From assembly GCA_036506155.1 (NCBI GenBank), contig DASXSF010000059.1, positions 1 through 64,000 of the forward strand: a stretch of DNA of 64,000 nt, given 5' to 3'. Under the pieces are notes generated by a model. That model was not told where the DNA came from. It did no database searches and was given only the letters and a program-made list of their open reading frames with translations. This document shows, piece by piece, positions 1 through 8,885 of this stretch (position 1 is the stretch's first letter; each line of letters begins with the position of its first letter). The position numbers and the translations under genes are program-made. Source of the stretch: DASXRA01 sp036506155. GTDB lineage: Bacteria > Actinomycetota > Actinomycetes > Mycobacteriales > Jatrophihabitantaceae.

Positions 1-421
1 GACCTAGGTTGTCGGGATCCCTGGGATGGAAGACGTCGCCGTAGGCGATCATGATGCGCCCGACCGCGGCGATCTGCGTCACGCCGAAAACGATCCCCCA
101 CGTGCCGAGGAACACCGTGACGAAGCTGCGCGGCCCTCGTATCGGCGCCACAAGGGCGAACACGAGCAGGAATACGACGATGATCAGCCCCACAACCGCG
201 ACGACCTCGCCGAGCCACACCATGCGCAGGTGCTGCTCCGGAGTGAATCGCCACGCGAAGCTGGTGAGAGTCGCCTTGAGCCTCTGGGTGCGCGCAAGCT
301 CGTCGGCGGACTCGTGCTTGATGAGGTGGTCGAAGACCCACTGATTGCCGGCGGCCGCCAGCACAACCAGTTCGACGGCGGCCGCGCAGAGCGCGACCAG
401 GAGCGTTGGGGCACGTCGCAT
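1..421 (-). CDS. Membrane protein of unknown function, cut by the window edge
   Basis: This is an open frame on the minus strand that runs off the left edge, so its C-terminus is not seen. About 140 residues are visible. Three hydrophobic segments stand out at roughly residues 6-25, 68-93 and 100-124, with a charged loop of about 40 residues between the first two, so it is an inner-membrane protein. The ATG at 421 places the first segment right after a Met-Arg-Arg start. An in-frame GTG at 490 would add 23 residues behind a weak AAGGCGAG ribosome site. It is transcribed divergently from pepP. I recognise no family. Confidence 0.65.
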   Translation of the reverse strand, partial: MRRAPTLLVALCAAAVELVVLAAAGNQWVFDHLIKHESADELARTQRLKATLTSFAWRFTPEQHLRMVWLGEVVAVVGLIIVVFLLVFALVAPIRGPRSFVTVFLGTWGIVFGVTQIAAVGRIMIAYGDVFHPRDPDNLG

Positions 422-532
422 TCGCCAGAGGATATGGCGAATCAGCGCTGCCGCGAAGCCCTTCGAGCAATACCAACGCAAGCTTGACACGAGCGCGGAT
501 CTCGCCTTGCTAGTCCGCCATAGACTCGAGCC

Positions 533-2002
533 ATGACGAGCCCCGGTGACACGCAGTCCCACGCGTCGCACGATCAGCCGATGTCGGACGAGCTGCGCGC
601 CGCCATCGCGCAGGACTGGGACCCGGCGCCCGCCATACCGCATCCGGCTCGCACGGACGGCATTCCCTACACCGCCCGGCGGCGCGCGGAGCTGTCAGCA
701 GCATTCCCCGGCCAGCTGGTGGTCGTCCCGGCAGGCGCGCCGAAGGTACGCGCGAACGACACGCACTTCCCGTTCCGCGCGGCCAGCTCGTTCACGTGGC
801 TCACCGGCGAAACCGTCGAGAGCGCCGTCCTCGTCATGACGCCCACGCCTGCCGGCCATGACAACGTGCTGTATGTCGTCGACTACGCACCGCCCGGGCA
901 GCTCGCGTACTTCACCGATCGGATCCACGGCGCGCTGTGGGTCGGCAACGTGCCGTCGCCGGCCGAGACGGCCGAGGCGCTCGGCATCACTACCCGGCCG
1001 CGCAGCGAGCTGTCGACAGACGTAGCCGCATGGCGAGACCGCGACTGCGCGCTGTTGACCGGCTTCGATCCGGACGTGGACGCGCTGTTCCCGCGCGCCG
1101 ACGGCAAGAAGCTGGGCGAGGTGCTCGACGAGCTGCGCCTCGCCAAGGACGAGTGGGAGGTCGCGCGGCTGCGGGCGGCCTGCGACGCCACTGCGCTGGG
1201 CTTCGCCGACGTGGCACGCGAGTTGCCGATGCTGCTTTCACGCGGTGGTGAGCGCGGCGAGCGGTGGCTGGAGGGGACGTTCTGGCGGCGCGCCCGCCTC
1301 GAGGGCAACGACGTCGGCTACACGTCGATCGTCGGCGCAGGCGTGCACGGGACGACGCTTCACTGGACGCGCAATAACGGTCGCGTCGAGGCGGGGCAGC
1401 TGCTGCTCGCGGACATGGGCGTCGAGACCGATGAGCTCTACACCGCCGACGTCACCCGCACCATGCCGGTCAGCGGCGTTTGGACACCGGAGCAGCTGCG
1501 CGTCTACCGGGCCGTCTACGAGGCACAAAGCGCCGGCATCGCCGAGGTCAAGGCGGGCGCCGACTTCCTCGCCGCGCACAAGGCCGCAATGTGGGTGCTC
1601 GCCGACCACCTGCACTCGTGGGGCATCCTGCCCGTCACCCCTGACGTCTCGTGTGCCGACGACCCGGAGCGTCCAGGCGCCGGGCTGCACCGCCGCTACA
1701 CCCTGCACGGCGCGTCGCACATGCTCGGCATCGACGTCCACGACTGCGCGCTTGCCCGTGAGGAGATGTACAAGAAAGGCCCGCTCGGCGCCGGGTACGT
1801 GCTCACCGTCGAGCCGGGGCTCTACTTCCAGGTGAACGACCGCACCGTGCCCGCCGACCTGCGCGGGCTCGCGGTCCGCATCGAGGACGACATCCTGGTG
1901 ACCGACGGCTCGCCGGTGAACCTTTCGGCCTCGCTCCCGCGGGATCCCGACGAGCTCGTCGCGTGGATGGCCGAGGTGCAGGCGGCGCCCGCCGTGCCGT
2001 GA
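533..2002 (+). CDS. pepP: Xaa-Pro aminopeptidase, M24B family
   Basis: This is a cytoplasmic dimetal aminopeptidase that removes N-terminal residues preceding proline. It has 489 residues, with the N-terminal creatinase-like domain up to about residue 200 and the pita-bread catalytic domain after it. The five metal ligands of the family are all visible: D294 and D306 in the ADMG...TADVTRT segment, H396 in GASHMLGIDVHD, E427 in TVEPGLYF and E451 in RIEDD. The ATG at 533 follows shortly after the divergent membrane gene. Its TGA overlaps the GTG of arfB, so the two are probably cotranslated. Confidence 0.93.
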   Translation: MTSPGDTQSHASHDQPMSDELRAAIAQDWDPAPAIPHPARTDGIPYTARRRAELSAAFPGQLVVVPAGAPKVRANDTHFPFRAASSFTWLTGETVESAVLVMTPTPAGHDNVLYVVDYAPPGQLAYFTDRIHGALWVGNVPSPAETAEALGITTRPRSELSTDVAAWRDRDCALLTGFDPDVDALFPRADGKKLGEVLDELRLAKDEWEVARLRAACDATALGFADVARELPMLLSRGGERGERWLEGTFWRRARLEGNDVGYTSIVGAGVHGTTLHWTRNNGRVEAGQLLLADMGVETDELYTADVTRTMPVSGVWTPEQLRVYRAVYEAQSAGIAEVKAGADFLAAHKAAMWVLADHLHSWGILPVTPDVSCADDPERPGAGLHRRYTLHGASHMLGIDVHDCALAREEMYKKGPLGAGYVLTVEPGLYFQVNDRTVPADLRGLAVRIEDDILVTDGSPVNLSASLPRDPDELVAWMAEVQAAPAVP

Positions 2003-2448
2003 GCCGCACTGGCGATCTGGAGCTCGCGCCGGGCCGCGGTCTGCCTGACGGACTGACCATCTCGGCGGACGAACTGGTCGAGCGGTTCAGCCGCTCGTCC
2101 GGGCCGGGCGGCCAGTCGGTGAACACGACGGACAGCCGTGTCGAGCTGAGCTGGGACATCACCGCATCGGCCGCGCTGAGCGATTCGCAGCGCGCCCGGT
2201 TGTTGGCCCGCCTGAGCGGGCGGCTCCACAACGGGGTGCTCACCATCACCGCATCCGAGCATCGCGCCCAATTGCGCAACCGCGTCGCCGCTCGGGAGCG
2301 GCTCGCCGCGTTGATCACCGCCGCACTTGCGCCGCAACGGGTCCGGCGCCCGACCCGCCCGTCGCAGGCAGCGCGACAGGCCCGGCTCGACGCGAAGCGG
2401 CGCCGCGGCTCGCTGAAGGCGTCACGCCGCGGCGTTGAACCCGGCTGA
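1999..2448 (+). CDS. arfB: Peptidyl-tRNA hydrolase ArfB, ribosome rescue
   Basis: This is a 149-residue member of the ArfB/YaeJ family, which enters stalled ribosomes and hydrolyses the peptidyl-tRNA ester. The catalytic GPGGQ motif lies at residues 35-39. The C-terminus is rich in Arg and Lys, as needed to sit in the empty mRNA channel. The GTG start at 1999 overlaps the pepP stop (GTGA); upstream in-frame codons belong to pepP. The length is normal for the family. The stop is shared with a short copy of the dispersed repeat end at 2449-2463. Confidence 0.92.
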   Translation: MSRTGDLELAPGRGLPDGLTISADELVERFSRSSGPGGQSVNTTDSRVELSWDITASAALSDSQRARLLARLSGRLHNGVLTITASEHRAQLRNRVAARERLAALITAALAPQRVRRPTRPSQAARQARLDAKRRRGSLKASRRGVEPG

Positions 2449-2463
2449 GCGAGCGTTCATCGC
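2449..2463 (-). repeat. Solitary end of the dispersed repeat between convergent genes
   Basis: On the minus strand this reads GCGATGAACGCTCGC, one base away from the terminal sequence GCGATGAGCGCTCG of the repeat family found through the window. Its TGA is the stop codon of the minus-strand winged-helix gene. It sits directly after the arfB stop. Confidence 0.55.
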
Positions 2464-3548
2464 GGTAGCCGGACGTTGACCCCGCGGGCGCCACGGACGG
2501 CTGCCACTCGCTGCGCCTCGCCGTCGACCGCGCGCCGCACCGGCGGCGGCAGTGGGACGAATGCCTCGACCGTGATCTCCAAGCGCGTCTTCGCCGCCTT
2601 CGGTCGCCACGTGCCGACCACCTCGCCGTCGACGAACAGCACACCAGGCCGCCCCAGGATCGGCCAGAGCGCCTTCTGGACGGCGCGGTCGGGAACGATC
2701 AGGTCGCGGTCGCGGGCTTGCAGGTACGGGTCGAACGGCCCGAGCAGCCGGGTGAGCTGCGGCGGGCGTGCCCGCTTCACGGCGGCCACCGCCTCGCTTG
2801 GCAGCCAGGCTGTATGTCCGTGGACGCTGACCTGTTCCAGGTCGTCGGGCCACACCTTCATCAGGTCGGCGCGCCGGGCGTCGAGATAGCCGGCAACATC
2901 CGCCGGGGTGGCCGGGCCGAGCAACGTGAGGTAGCTGCGGATCAGCCGCCGCAGGGCATCGCGGTCCGGGCCGGCGGTGCGCGGCGCACCGTTACGGGGC
3001 ACCAGGACCGGCGGCGCGGTGCCGGGCTCGAGTTCGAGGCCGGCCGGCAGGCTCGCCAGCCGGAACAGTCCCTCGAATATGTGCGTCGCCTGGCAGCTGC
3101 GGCAGTAACGGTGCACAGCAGGCGGCGTCGCCCCGGTGACGGCCGTGCTCGCCGCTCCCTTGCCGGTCGGGGCGCGGACGACGCGCCGCATCGCCTGGAC
3201 CGTCGCCTCGAACCCGGAGAGCCCCCCGATGCCGGCCTTGCGCATGCTGGCCGAGGCGTCCAGCCGGGCCAGCGCGTCGGCGTCCGACAGCGGCCACAGT
3301 GCGCCGGCGAGCCAGTCGAGGTCTGGGCCCCGGTGCAGATGCGGCGCGCCGCGCAGCGTCCAGGCCAGGGCCAGCGAGGCGCCGTCGGGCGGTGACGGCA
3401 GTCGTGCGTCGAGCGCGAGAGCCGCGGAGCCTGCGCTGTCCTGTAGGCCGATGTCGAGCACGGTCAGGTCGTCGACGGACGCCGGCTCGCGCAGCAGACC
3501 CTGCGCAGCCACGCGGTAACCGACGACCTGCGCCCGGGTGAGCTCCAT
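2457..3548 (-). CDS. Winged-helix DNA-binding protein, YcaQ/AlkZ-like family
   Basis: This 363-residue protein belongs to the HTH_42 winged-helix family that includes the interstrand-crosslink glycosylases YcaQ and AlkZ. Typical features are the N-terminal VVGYRVAAQGLL, the SLALAWTLRGAPHLHR core and the GPFDPYLQARDR segment in the C-terminal half. The position that holds the catalytic Q-x-Q/D motif in the glycosylases reads GLQDS here, so glycosylase activity is uncertain. The ATG overlaps the stop of the small gene behind it (ATGA), forming a two-gene unit. It converges with arfB. Confidence 0.75.
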   Translation of the reverse strand: MELTRAQVVGYRVAAQGLLREPASVDDLTVLDIGLQDSAGSAALALDARLPSPPDGASLALAWTLRGAPHLHRGPDLDWLAGALWPLSDADALARLDASASMRKAGIGGLSGFEATVQAMRRVVRAPTGKGAASTAVTGATPPAVHRYCRSCQATHIFEGLFRLASLPAGLELEPGTAPPVLVPRNGAPRTAGPDRDALRRLIRSYLTLLGPATPADVAGYLDARRADLMKVWPDDLEQVSVHGHTAWLPSEAVAAVKRARPPQLTRLLGPFDPYLQARDRDLIVPDRAVQKALWPILGRPGVLFVDGEVVGTWRPKAAKTRLEITVEAFVPLPPPVRRAVDGEAQRVAAVRGARGVNVRLPR

Positions 3549-3793
3549 CAGTGCAGCGCGGGGTTGTCGAACGCGTAGGAGATTGTGACCTGATAGGTCG
3601 TGTCGCCGGCTGCCGCCGCGACGTCACGCTGCAATCCCGCCAGCTGGCCGGACGCCGAATCGGCGACGATGCGGCGGTTGGGCCGAGCGACGCCGCCGTC
3701 ATGGCGGCCCTCGTGCGTGACGACGCAGCTGCCGGTACAGAACGTCACGGTGGCGCCCGCGCTGGCGGTCTTACGCACCTGGGATCGGATCAT
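3548..3793 (-). CDS. Small conserved-looking protein of unknown function
   Basis: This frame of 81 residues has strong GC bias at third codon positions and overlaps the start of the winged-helix gene by ATGA, which supports a real, translationally coupled gene. It carries two cysteines in a FCTGSC segment and a DDTTYQV-like stretch near the end, but I recognise no domain, signal peptide or membrane segment. The ATG at 3793 gives the full length; a GTG five codons downstream is possible. Confidence 0.55.
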   Translation of the reverse strand: MIRSQVRKTASAGATVTFCTGSCVVTHEGRHDGGVARPNRRIVADSASGQLAGLQRDVAAAAGDTTYQVTISYAFDNPALH

Positions 3794-3811
3794 GGGCGTT
3801 CTCGTGCGAAC

Positions 3812-4084
3812 TTATTGCGGCGGTCCGGGACCTCGCCGCGCGTTGCCGTCGACCGAACCGTTCGCGGACCCGTTTGCGGACGGGCGCCGCGGCGGCTCGG
3901 CAGGTCGTTCGGCGGGCGGCTCGGGCGGTGGCTCGCCGGGGAACTCGTCGCGCACCTTCCTGAGGTGCTTGGTCATCGATCGGAACAGGAAGTAGCACGC
4001 TGTGCACAGCAGCAGGATGACCAGCAGCGCGATCGGACCGGCCTTGGCGCCCTCGCCGGTCGGTGCGGCCAGCTGCGTGAGCAT
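3812..4084 (-). CDS. Small single-pass membrane protein next to mca
   Basis: This 90-residue protein has one transmembrane segment at about residues 15-34 (IALLVILLLCTACYFLF), followed by a basic stretch and a Pro/Asn-rich cytoplasmic tail. Its ATG overlaps the mca stop (TGATG), so it is probably coexpressed with mca. A small membrane gene in this place beside mca and greA is a recurring actinobacterial arrangement (Rv1081c in Mycobacterium tuberculosis). Its function is not known. Confidence 0.8.
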   Translation of the reverse strand: MLTQLAAPTGEGAKAGPIALLVILLLCTACYFLFRSMTKHLRKVRDEFPGEPPPEPPAERPAEPPRRPSANGSANGSVDGNARRGPGPPQ

Positions 4085-4980
4085 CAGGTCACCGCCTTCT
4101 CCAGGACGCCGGCGAACAGGTCGTCCTCCGGAACGGAGGTCTCGACGAGCGCGCGGGCCAGTTCGAAGTCCTCGGTGGGCCATGCGTCACGCTGGACGTC
4201 GAGCGGCACCTTGAAGAACCAGCCGTCCGGGTCGACCTGTGTGGCGTGTGCGAGCAGCGCCGCGTCGCGTCGCTCGAACCACTTGGCGCAGGTCACCTGC
4301 GTCGTGATCTTCGGCTCGCGGCGCTTCCAGTCGGATTCCGCCCAGCGCCTCATGACTTCCTCGTACGGCGACTCGAGTCCCCGCTCCAGCATGGCGCCGT
4401 GCAGCGCCGTCATCCGTTCGCGGCTCCACCCTACGTCGTAGTAGAGCTTCAAGGGTTGCCACGGGTCCCCCGCCTCGGGGTACGCGTCCCGGTCCGGCGC
4501 CGCGTCGAATGCGGCGACCGTGATCTTGTGACACATGACGTGGTCGGGATGCGGGTAGCCGCCGTTCTCGTCGTATGTGGTGATCACATGCGGGCGGAAT
4601 TCGCGGATCTGCGCCACGAGCCGCTCGGCGGCGACGTCGACCGGCTGCAGCCCGAAGCAGCCCTCGGGTAACGGCGGTGGCGGATCACCCTCCGGCAGTC
4701 CGGAGTCGACGAAGCCGAGCCAGGCCTGGCGCACGCCGAGGATCTCGCGGGCGCGGCGCATCTCGGCCTGACGGATCCGCGCGATGTTCTCCTCGATGTC
4801 GGCGCGGCCCTGTAGCGCCGGGTTGAGGATGCTGCCCCGCTCGCCGCCGGTACATGTGACGACCAGGACGTCGACGCCCTCGTCCACATAGCGCGCCATC
4901 GTGGCTGCGCCTTTGCTTGACTCGTCGTCGGGATGCGCGTGCACCGCCATCAACCGCAGGGCGTCGTCGCGTCGATTCAC
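4084..4980 (-). CDS. mca: Mycothiol S-conjugate amidase
   Basis: Mca cleaves mycothiol-toxin conjugates to a mercapturic acid, which is exported, and GlcN-Ins, which is recycled into mycothiol. It acts in the cytosol with zinc. The protein has 298 residues and the LmbE/PIG-L signature AHPDDE at 15-20 (H16 and D19 as ligands) and HPDH at 144-147. The GTG at 4980 matches the family start; frames further upstream run into the divergent padR promoter region and are unlikely. It leads a unit with the small membrane gene. Its presence implies a mycothiol-producing actinobacterium. Confidence 0.95.
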   Translation of the reverse strand: MNRRDDALRLMAVHAHPDDESSKGAATMARYVDEGVDVLVVTCTGGERGSILNPALQGRADIEENIARIRQAEMRRAREILGVRQAWLGFVDSGLPEGDPPPPLPEGCFGLQPVDVAAERLVAQIREFRPHVITTYDENGGYPHPDHVMCHKITVAAFDAAPDRDAYPEAGDPWQPLKLYYDVGWSRERMTALHGAMLERGLESPYEEVMRRWAESDWKRREPKITTQVTCAKWFERRDAALLAHATQVDPDGWFFKVPLDVQRDAWPTEDFELARALVETSVPEDDLFAGVLEKAVT

Positions 4981-5124
4981 GGCTCCATTGTTACGGACCG
5001 GACGACACGGTTTGTTCACCGGTCGTGGCGTGGATGAACGCGGTGAGGTCTCTCGCCGGCGCCGGTCTCGCCGGCAGCACGTGCGCTGGGAGCACCGCGC
5101 AGGCAAGGCTCACGACCGCCTTTT

Positions 5125-5140
5125 ATGTCGACGTCGACAT
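5125..5140. promoter_or_regulatory. Likely PadR operator
   Basis: ATGTCGACGTCGACAT is a perfect 16-bp palindrome 18 bp before the padR start, in the gap between divergent mca and padR. It fits the ATGT-N8-ACAT pattern described for PadR-family operators. It may control padR itself and possibly mca. Confidence 0.65.
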
Positions 5141-5158
5141 AGCCGTACCCTACCGGCT

Positions 5159-5710
5159 GTGGCCGCGTCGACGCTCGGGTTCGCGTTGCTCGGCCTGCTC
5201 GCCCGGAAGTCACGCAACGGATACGAGCTGAGCCAGGCATTGCGACGGCCGATCGGCTACTTCTGGACGGCCAGCCACAGTCAGGTCTACCCCGAACTGG
5301 CGCGCCTGGAAGCGGCGCGTTACATCACGCACACCGTCATCGACGGCCCGGGCCCTCGCGACACGAAGCGGTACGACATCACTGCGGCCGGGCGCCGCGC
5401 CCTCGCGGCCTGGGCGGGATCGCCTGCACCACCGGCACCGGAGCGGGACGAGTTCATGCTGAAGGTGTATTCGCTGTGGCTGGTCGAGCCGGCCCGGGCA
5501 AGGACACTCATTGTCGAGCAGCTCGCCCGGCACGAGGCGCAGCTCGCTCACTACGAACAACTCGAACGCGACATGCGGGGTGAGCACGAGGCGTTGTTGT
5601 CCGACCCGACGACCCCGCAGTTCAGCGCCTACGCCACGCTGCGCCGCGGACTGTCGTTCGAGCGCCACGCCCGCGACTGGTGTGTTTGGCTGGCGGACGA
5701 GCTTCGCTGA
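5159..5710 (+). CDS. PadR-family transcriptional regulator
   Basis: This 183-residue regulator has the PadR winged helix at residues 5-85 (LGLLARKSRNGYELSQAL, then SQVYPELARLEA and the wing around RYDITAAGR) and a C-terminal Vir-type helical dimerisation part. The GTG at 5159 is chosen because the family starts just before the ALLGLL helix. The longer upstream frame covers the divergent promoter. The ATGT-N8-ACAT palindrome at 5125-5140 suggests autoregulation. Confidence 0.88.
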   Translation: MAASTLGFALLGLLARKSRNGYELSQALRRPIGYFWTASHSQVYPELARLEAARYITHTVIDGPGPRDTKRYDITAAGRRALAAWAGSPAPPAPERDEFMLKVYSLWLVEPARARTLIVEQLARHEAQLAHYEQLERDMRGEHEALLSDPTTPQFSAYATLRRGLSFERHARDWCVWLADELR

Positions 5711-5810
5711 TCGGCATCGCGCCACGCGGTGGTGATCAGAACTCTTCGCGGAACCCGGGGCCGAGATGTTACGTTCGACCTTCGTCTGTCCGTAGCAGTA
5801 GGAGTAGCTC

Positions 5811-6320
5811 GTGTCTTCCACCGACAGTGTCAACAGCGCCCCGACGGTCACCTGGCTGACCCAGGAGGCCTACGACCGCCTGTCGAAGGAGCTCGAAACG
5901 CTGATCGCGAACCGGCAGGCCATCGCCAAGGAGATCAATGATCGCCGGCAAGAGGGCGACCTGCGGGAAAACGGTGGTTACCAGGCGGCTCGTGAGGAAC
6001 AGGCCAAGCAGGAGGGACGCATCCGGCAGCTGCAGCAACTGCTGCGTGAGGCCCAGGTCGGCGAGGCGCCAACGACGAACGGCACGGGCGGGCCCGGCAT
6101 GGTCGTAGAGGTGCGCTACCAGGGCGACGAAGAGAGCGAGACCTTCCTGATCGGCTCGCGCGAGGAGACGGCTACCGCCGACATCGAGGTGTACTCGGCG
6201 GCGTCACCGCTCGGCAAGGCGCTCACCGGCGCCCGGGAAGGCGACACGGTTACTTACGAGACGCCTACCGGCAAGACTGTGCAGGTCACGCTGCTGAGCG
6301 CCAAGCCGTTCAGCGGCTGA
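5811..6320 (+). CDS. greA: Transcription elongation factor GreA
   Basis: GreA stimulates cleavage of backtracked RNA in stalled RNA polymerase. The 169-residue protein has the N-terminal coiled coil (about 15-95) with the acidic tip GDLRENGGY, and the C-terminal FKBP-like domain (SPLGKALTGAREGDTV). The GTG start is preceded by an AGGAG ribosome site. Its position near mca and the small membrane gene is conserved in actinobacteria. Confidence 0.95.
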   Translation: MSSTDSVNSAPTVTWLTQEAYDRLSKELETLIANRQAIAKEINDRRQEGDLRENGGYQAAREEQAKQEGRIRQLQQLLREAQVGEAPTTNGTGGPGMVVEVRYQGDEESETFLIGSREETATADIEVYSAASPLGKALTGAREGDTVTYETPTGKTVQVTLLSAKPFSG

Positions 6321-6333
6321 GCGTCACCTCAGC
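6316..6333. terminator. Weak hairpin between convergent greA and lrp-like gene
   Basis: GCTGAG and CTCAGC form a 6-bp stem around a 6-nt loop, overlapping the greA stop. There is no U-tract. It is only a candidate shared terminator. Confidence 0.3.
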
Positions 6334-6337
6334 GCGT

Positions 6338-6808
6338 TCACCGCTCGGCACGGCGCAGGAGCGGGAGTACCCGATGCGGCACCGGGTTGGACATCGCAAT
6401 CACCGTTGAGGTGCGCACGATCGCCTCGTCGCCGTTGACCCGGTCGATGACGTGCTGCAGGTCGGCATTGGAGCGGGCGACGAGCCGGCACAGCATGTCG
6501 CCCTGCCCGGTGATGGTGTGCACCTCGAGCACTTCGGGAATCGCTTCGAGATGTTTCAGCACCTGCGCCCCGGAGCCCTGCCGGATCTCCAGGGTGGCGA
6601 ATGCGGTCACCCCGTAGCCGAGCGCCTCGGGGTCGATACGCGGCGCAAAGCTCGCGATAACGCCGCGTTTGACGAGGCGGTCGAGCCGCGCCTGGGCCGT
6701 GGCCCGGGCGACGCCGAGTCGGCGGGACAGCTCCAGCACGCCCACCCGCGGCTCGGCGGCGAGCTCGCGCAGCAGCCGAGCGTCGAGGGCGTCAATCGAT
6801 TCGGTCAC
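6338..6808 (-). CDS. Lrp/AsnC-family transcriptional regulator
   Basis: This 156-residue protein has the AsnC helix-turn-helix at about 5-55 (LDARLLRELAAEPRVG... ARATAQARLDRL) followed by the RAM ligand-binding domain (VTAFATLEIR, then HTITGQGDMLCRLVARS). Such proteins respond to amino acids or related metabolites. The GTG at 6808 is taken as start since the HTH begins at once. Upstream in-frame sequence has no family match. Confidence 0.85.
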   Translation of the reverse strand: MTESIDALDARLLRELAAEPRVGVLELSRRLGVARATAQARLDRLVKRGVIASFAPRIDPEALGYGVTAFATLEIRQGSGAQVLKHLEAIPEVLEVHTITGQGDMLCRLVARSNADLQHVIDRVNGDEAIVRTSTVIAMSNPVPHRVLPLLRRAER

Positions 6809-6879
6809 GCCTTTTACACCGCCTCCGGCCCGAGCCACGACGTGGCCGGCAACCTCTGCACGCGAGCACTCATGGTTGA

Positions 6880-7362
6880 TCAGCGTGACAGGCGGCGGTA
6901 ACGCGCCACGCACAGCGGTACGAGCACCACGAGCACACCGATGGTCAGGGCCGATTTTTCACGACCAGCCCGATCCAGCTGAATGCGAGGCTCAACAGCA
7001 GGATCAGGGCCATTGTCCGCGACGATATGCGCAGCTGAGCTGTGGAATCGATAGCCAATAGCCACGCTCACGATGACCATCGTGATCAGCATGAGCGCGA
7101 CCGGGCCCTAGGCCGGAAATCGCCCGTCCCACGAACATGGCCACCGGCGAGATCGACCTCGACCGAAACCTGAGGCGAGCGTGTCGGCCTCCTCGAGGTA
7201 CCCATGAGGGCGTCGAGAACACGCGCGGGGCCGTAGCCTTGCCGCCGCCGTTGGGGCCCGGCACGCCAAGAACGCTGCCCTCCGGGACGATCAGGTCGAG
7301 GCAGCCACCGCCCGCGTCTCGCCGAAGGACTTGACCAGGGCTTGCGCGACGGCTGCGTCCAT
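6880..7362 (-). pseudogene. Wreck of a DrrAB-like ABC exporter
   Basis: The minus strand carries pieces of a drug-exporter ATPase and permease in shifting frames. The first frame has an N-terminus ending LVKSFGETRAVAAST and a stop. A shifted frame then gives LDLIVPEGSVLGVPGPNGGGK, a damaged Walker A. Later pieces recall the ABC-2 permease: MFVGRAISGL, then a hydrophobic MLITMVIVSVAIGYRFHSS, and a terminal PLCVARYRRLSR. An intact pair would need about 1.7 kb, so most has been deleted. It fills the gap between the Lrp gene and the AAA+ gene. Confidence 0.6.
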
Positions 7363-7460
7363 ACGGCGCAACCTGCCGGGTGGCTGCGACGCGAATCGCC
7401 GCAATTTCCCCGACAGCGAACGGCTGGCAGGTCCGGCGGTCAGAACGTAGCGTCGAGTGG

Positions 7461-8885
7461 GTGACCGCGCCTTCCATCGCCACGCTGGGCGAGCTGCGCT
7501 CGTCCGGGCACATCCACCGAAGTGTCAAGACCGAAATCCGCACCAATCTGATCGCCCGCCTCGCGGCGGGCGAGCCGTCGCTTCCCGGCATCATCGGGTT
7601 CGACGAGACCGTCACGCCAGAAATCGAACGGGCGCTTCTCGCCGGCCACGATCTGGTACTGCTCGGCGAGCGCGGTCAAGGCAAGACGCGCCTGATCCGG
7701 ACGCTCGTCGGCCTGCTCGACGAGTGGACTCCCGTTATCGCCGGCTGCGAGATCAACGATCATCCGTACGCCCCGGTATGTTCACGGTGTCTCGCGCTTG
7801 TCGCAACCGACGGCGAGCTCACCCCGGTCGACTGGAAGCACCGTACCGAGCGGTATGGCGAGAAGCTGGCCACCCCGGATACGTCCGTCGGCGACCTCAT
7901 CGGCGACATCGACCCGATCAAGGTGGCCGAGGGCCGCACCCTCGGCGACCCGGAGACCGTTCACTACGGGCTCGTGCCGCGCACCAACCGCGGCATCTTC
8001 GCGGTGAACGAGCTGCCCGATCTCGCCGAACGCATTCAGGTGTCGCTGCTGAACGTCCTGGAGGAGCGGGACATCCAGGTGCGCGGCTACCAACTACGGT
8101 TGCCGCTCGACCTGCTGCTCGTAGCGAGCGCCAATCCCGAGGACTACACGAACCGTGGGCGCATCATCACGCCGCTGAAAGATCGATTCGGCGCCGAGGT
8201 ACGCACCCACTACCCCCTGTCGCTCGATGACGAGCTCGCCATGGTGGCGCAGGAGGCCGCCGTGCTGTGGGACGGCTCGCCGCACGCGGCGCCGCTCGTG
8301 CCATCGCACCTGCTCGACGTGGTGGGCCGCTTCGCCCGGGCGGTGCGCGACGCGCCGCAGGTGGACCAGCGTTCCGGCGTGTCTGCTAGGTTCGCGATCG
8401 CAGGGGTGGAGACGATCGCCGCGTCGGCGGTGCGCCGTGCCGCACTTTCCGGGGAGAGCGCTGCGGTGGCCCGCGTGGCCGATCTGCCGTCGATCGTCCC
8501 GGCGTCGCTGGGCAAAGTGGAGTTCGACGACGCGGACGAGGGGCGCGAGTTCGAGGTGCTCGAGCACCTGTTGCGGCGGGCGATCGCCGAGACTTCCCGG
8601 GCCCGCCTCGCGGGGCTGGACCTGCGGCCGCTCCAGGAGAAGTTCGACGGCGGCCTGCTCGTCGAGTCCGGTGACACCGTGTCGGCAGACACGCTGCTCA
8701 GCCAGATCGGGTCGGTACCGGGCCTGTCCGAACTGCTCGACCGGCTCGAACCGGACGGTGTCGGCGAAGGTCCGGCCGCTGTCGGCGTAGCGGCGGCTGT
8801 CGTCGAATTCGCGCTCGAAGGCCTGTACCTGAACAAGCGCTTGGCCAAGGAGACCAGCGGCAACAGGACTGTGTACGGTGCCTAG
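7461..8885 (+). CDS. MoxR/magnesium-chelatase-like AAA+ ATPase
   Basis: This 474-residue ATPase resembles the actinobacterial Rv0958-type protein. Walker A is GERGQGKT (around residue 75) and Walker B is in GIFAVNELPDL. A cysteine/histidine stretch (CEINDHPYAPVCSRC) between them is characteristic of this group. The GTG at 7461 is preferred over more upstream codons because the family begins near TLGELRSSGH. Its stop overlaps the start of the VWA gene, so the two form an AAA+/VWA pair, as in chelatases and MoxR systems that load metals or remodel proteins. Confidence 0.88.
   Translation: MTAPSIATLGELRSSGHIHRSVKTEIRTNLIARLAAGEPSLPGIIGFDETVTPEIERALLAGHDLVLLGERGQGKTRLIRTLVGLLDEWTPVIAGCEINDHPYAPVCSRCLALVATDGELTPVDWKHRTERYGEKLATPDTSVGDLIGDIDPIKVAEGRTLGDPETVHYGLVPRTNRGIFAVNELPDLAERIQVSLLNVLEERDIQVRGYQLRLPLDLLLVASANPEDYTNRGRIITPLKDRFGAEVRTHYPLSLDDELAMVAQEAAVLWDGSPHAAPLVPSHLLDVVGRFARAVRDAPQVDQRSGVSARFAIAGVETIAASAVRRAALSGESAAVARVADLPSIVPASLGKVEFDDADEGREFEVLEHLLRRAIAETSRARLAGLDLRPLQEKFDGGLLVESGDTVSADTLLSQIGSVPGLSELLDRLEPDGVGEGPAAVGVAAAVVEFALEGLYLNKRLAKETSGNRTVYGA

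Noticed and set aside
26..487. 153-residue + strand frame at the left edge
   Set aside because: The minus strand encodes a plausible three-helix membrane protein; the + frame is its charged shadow.
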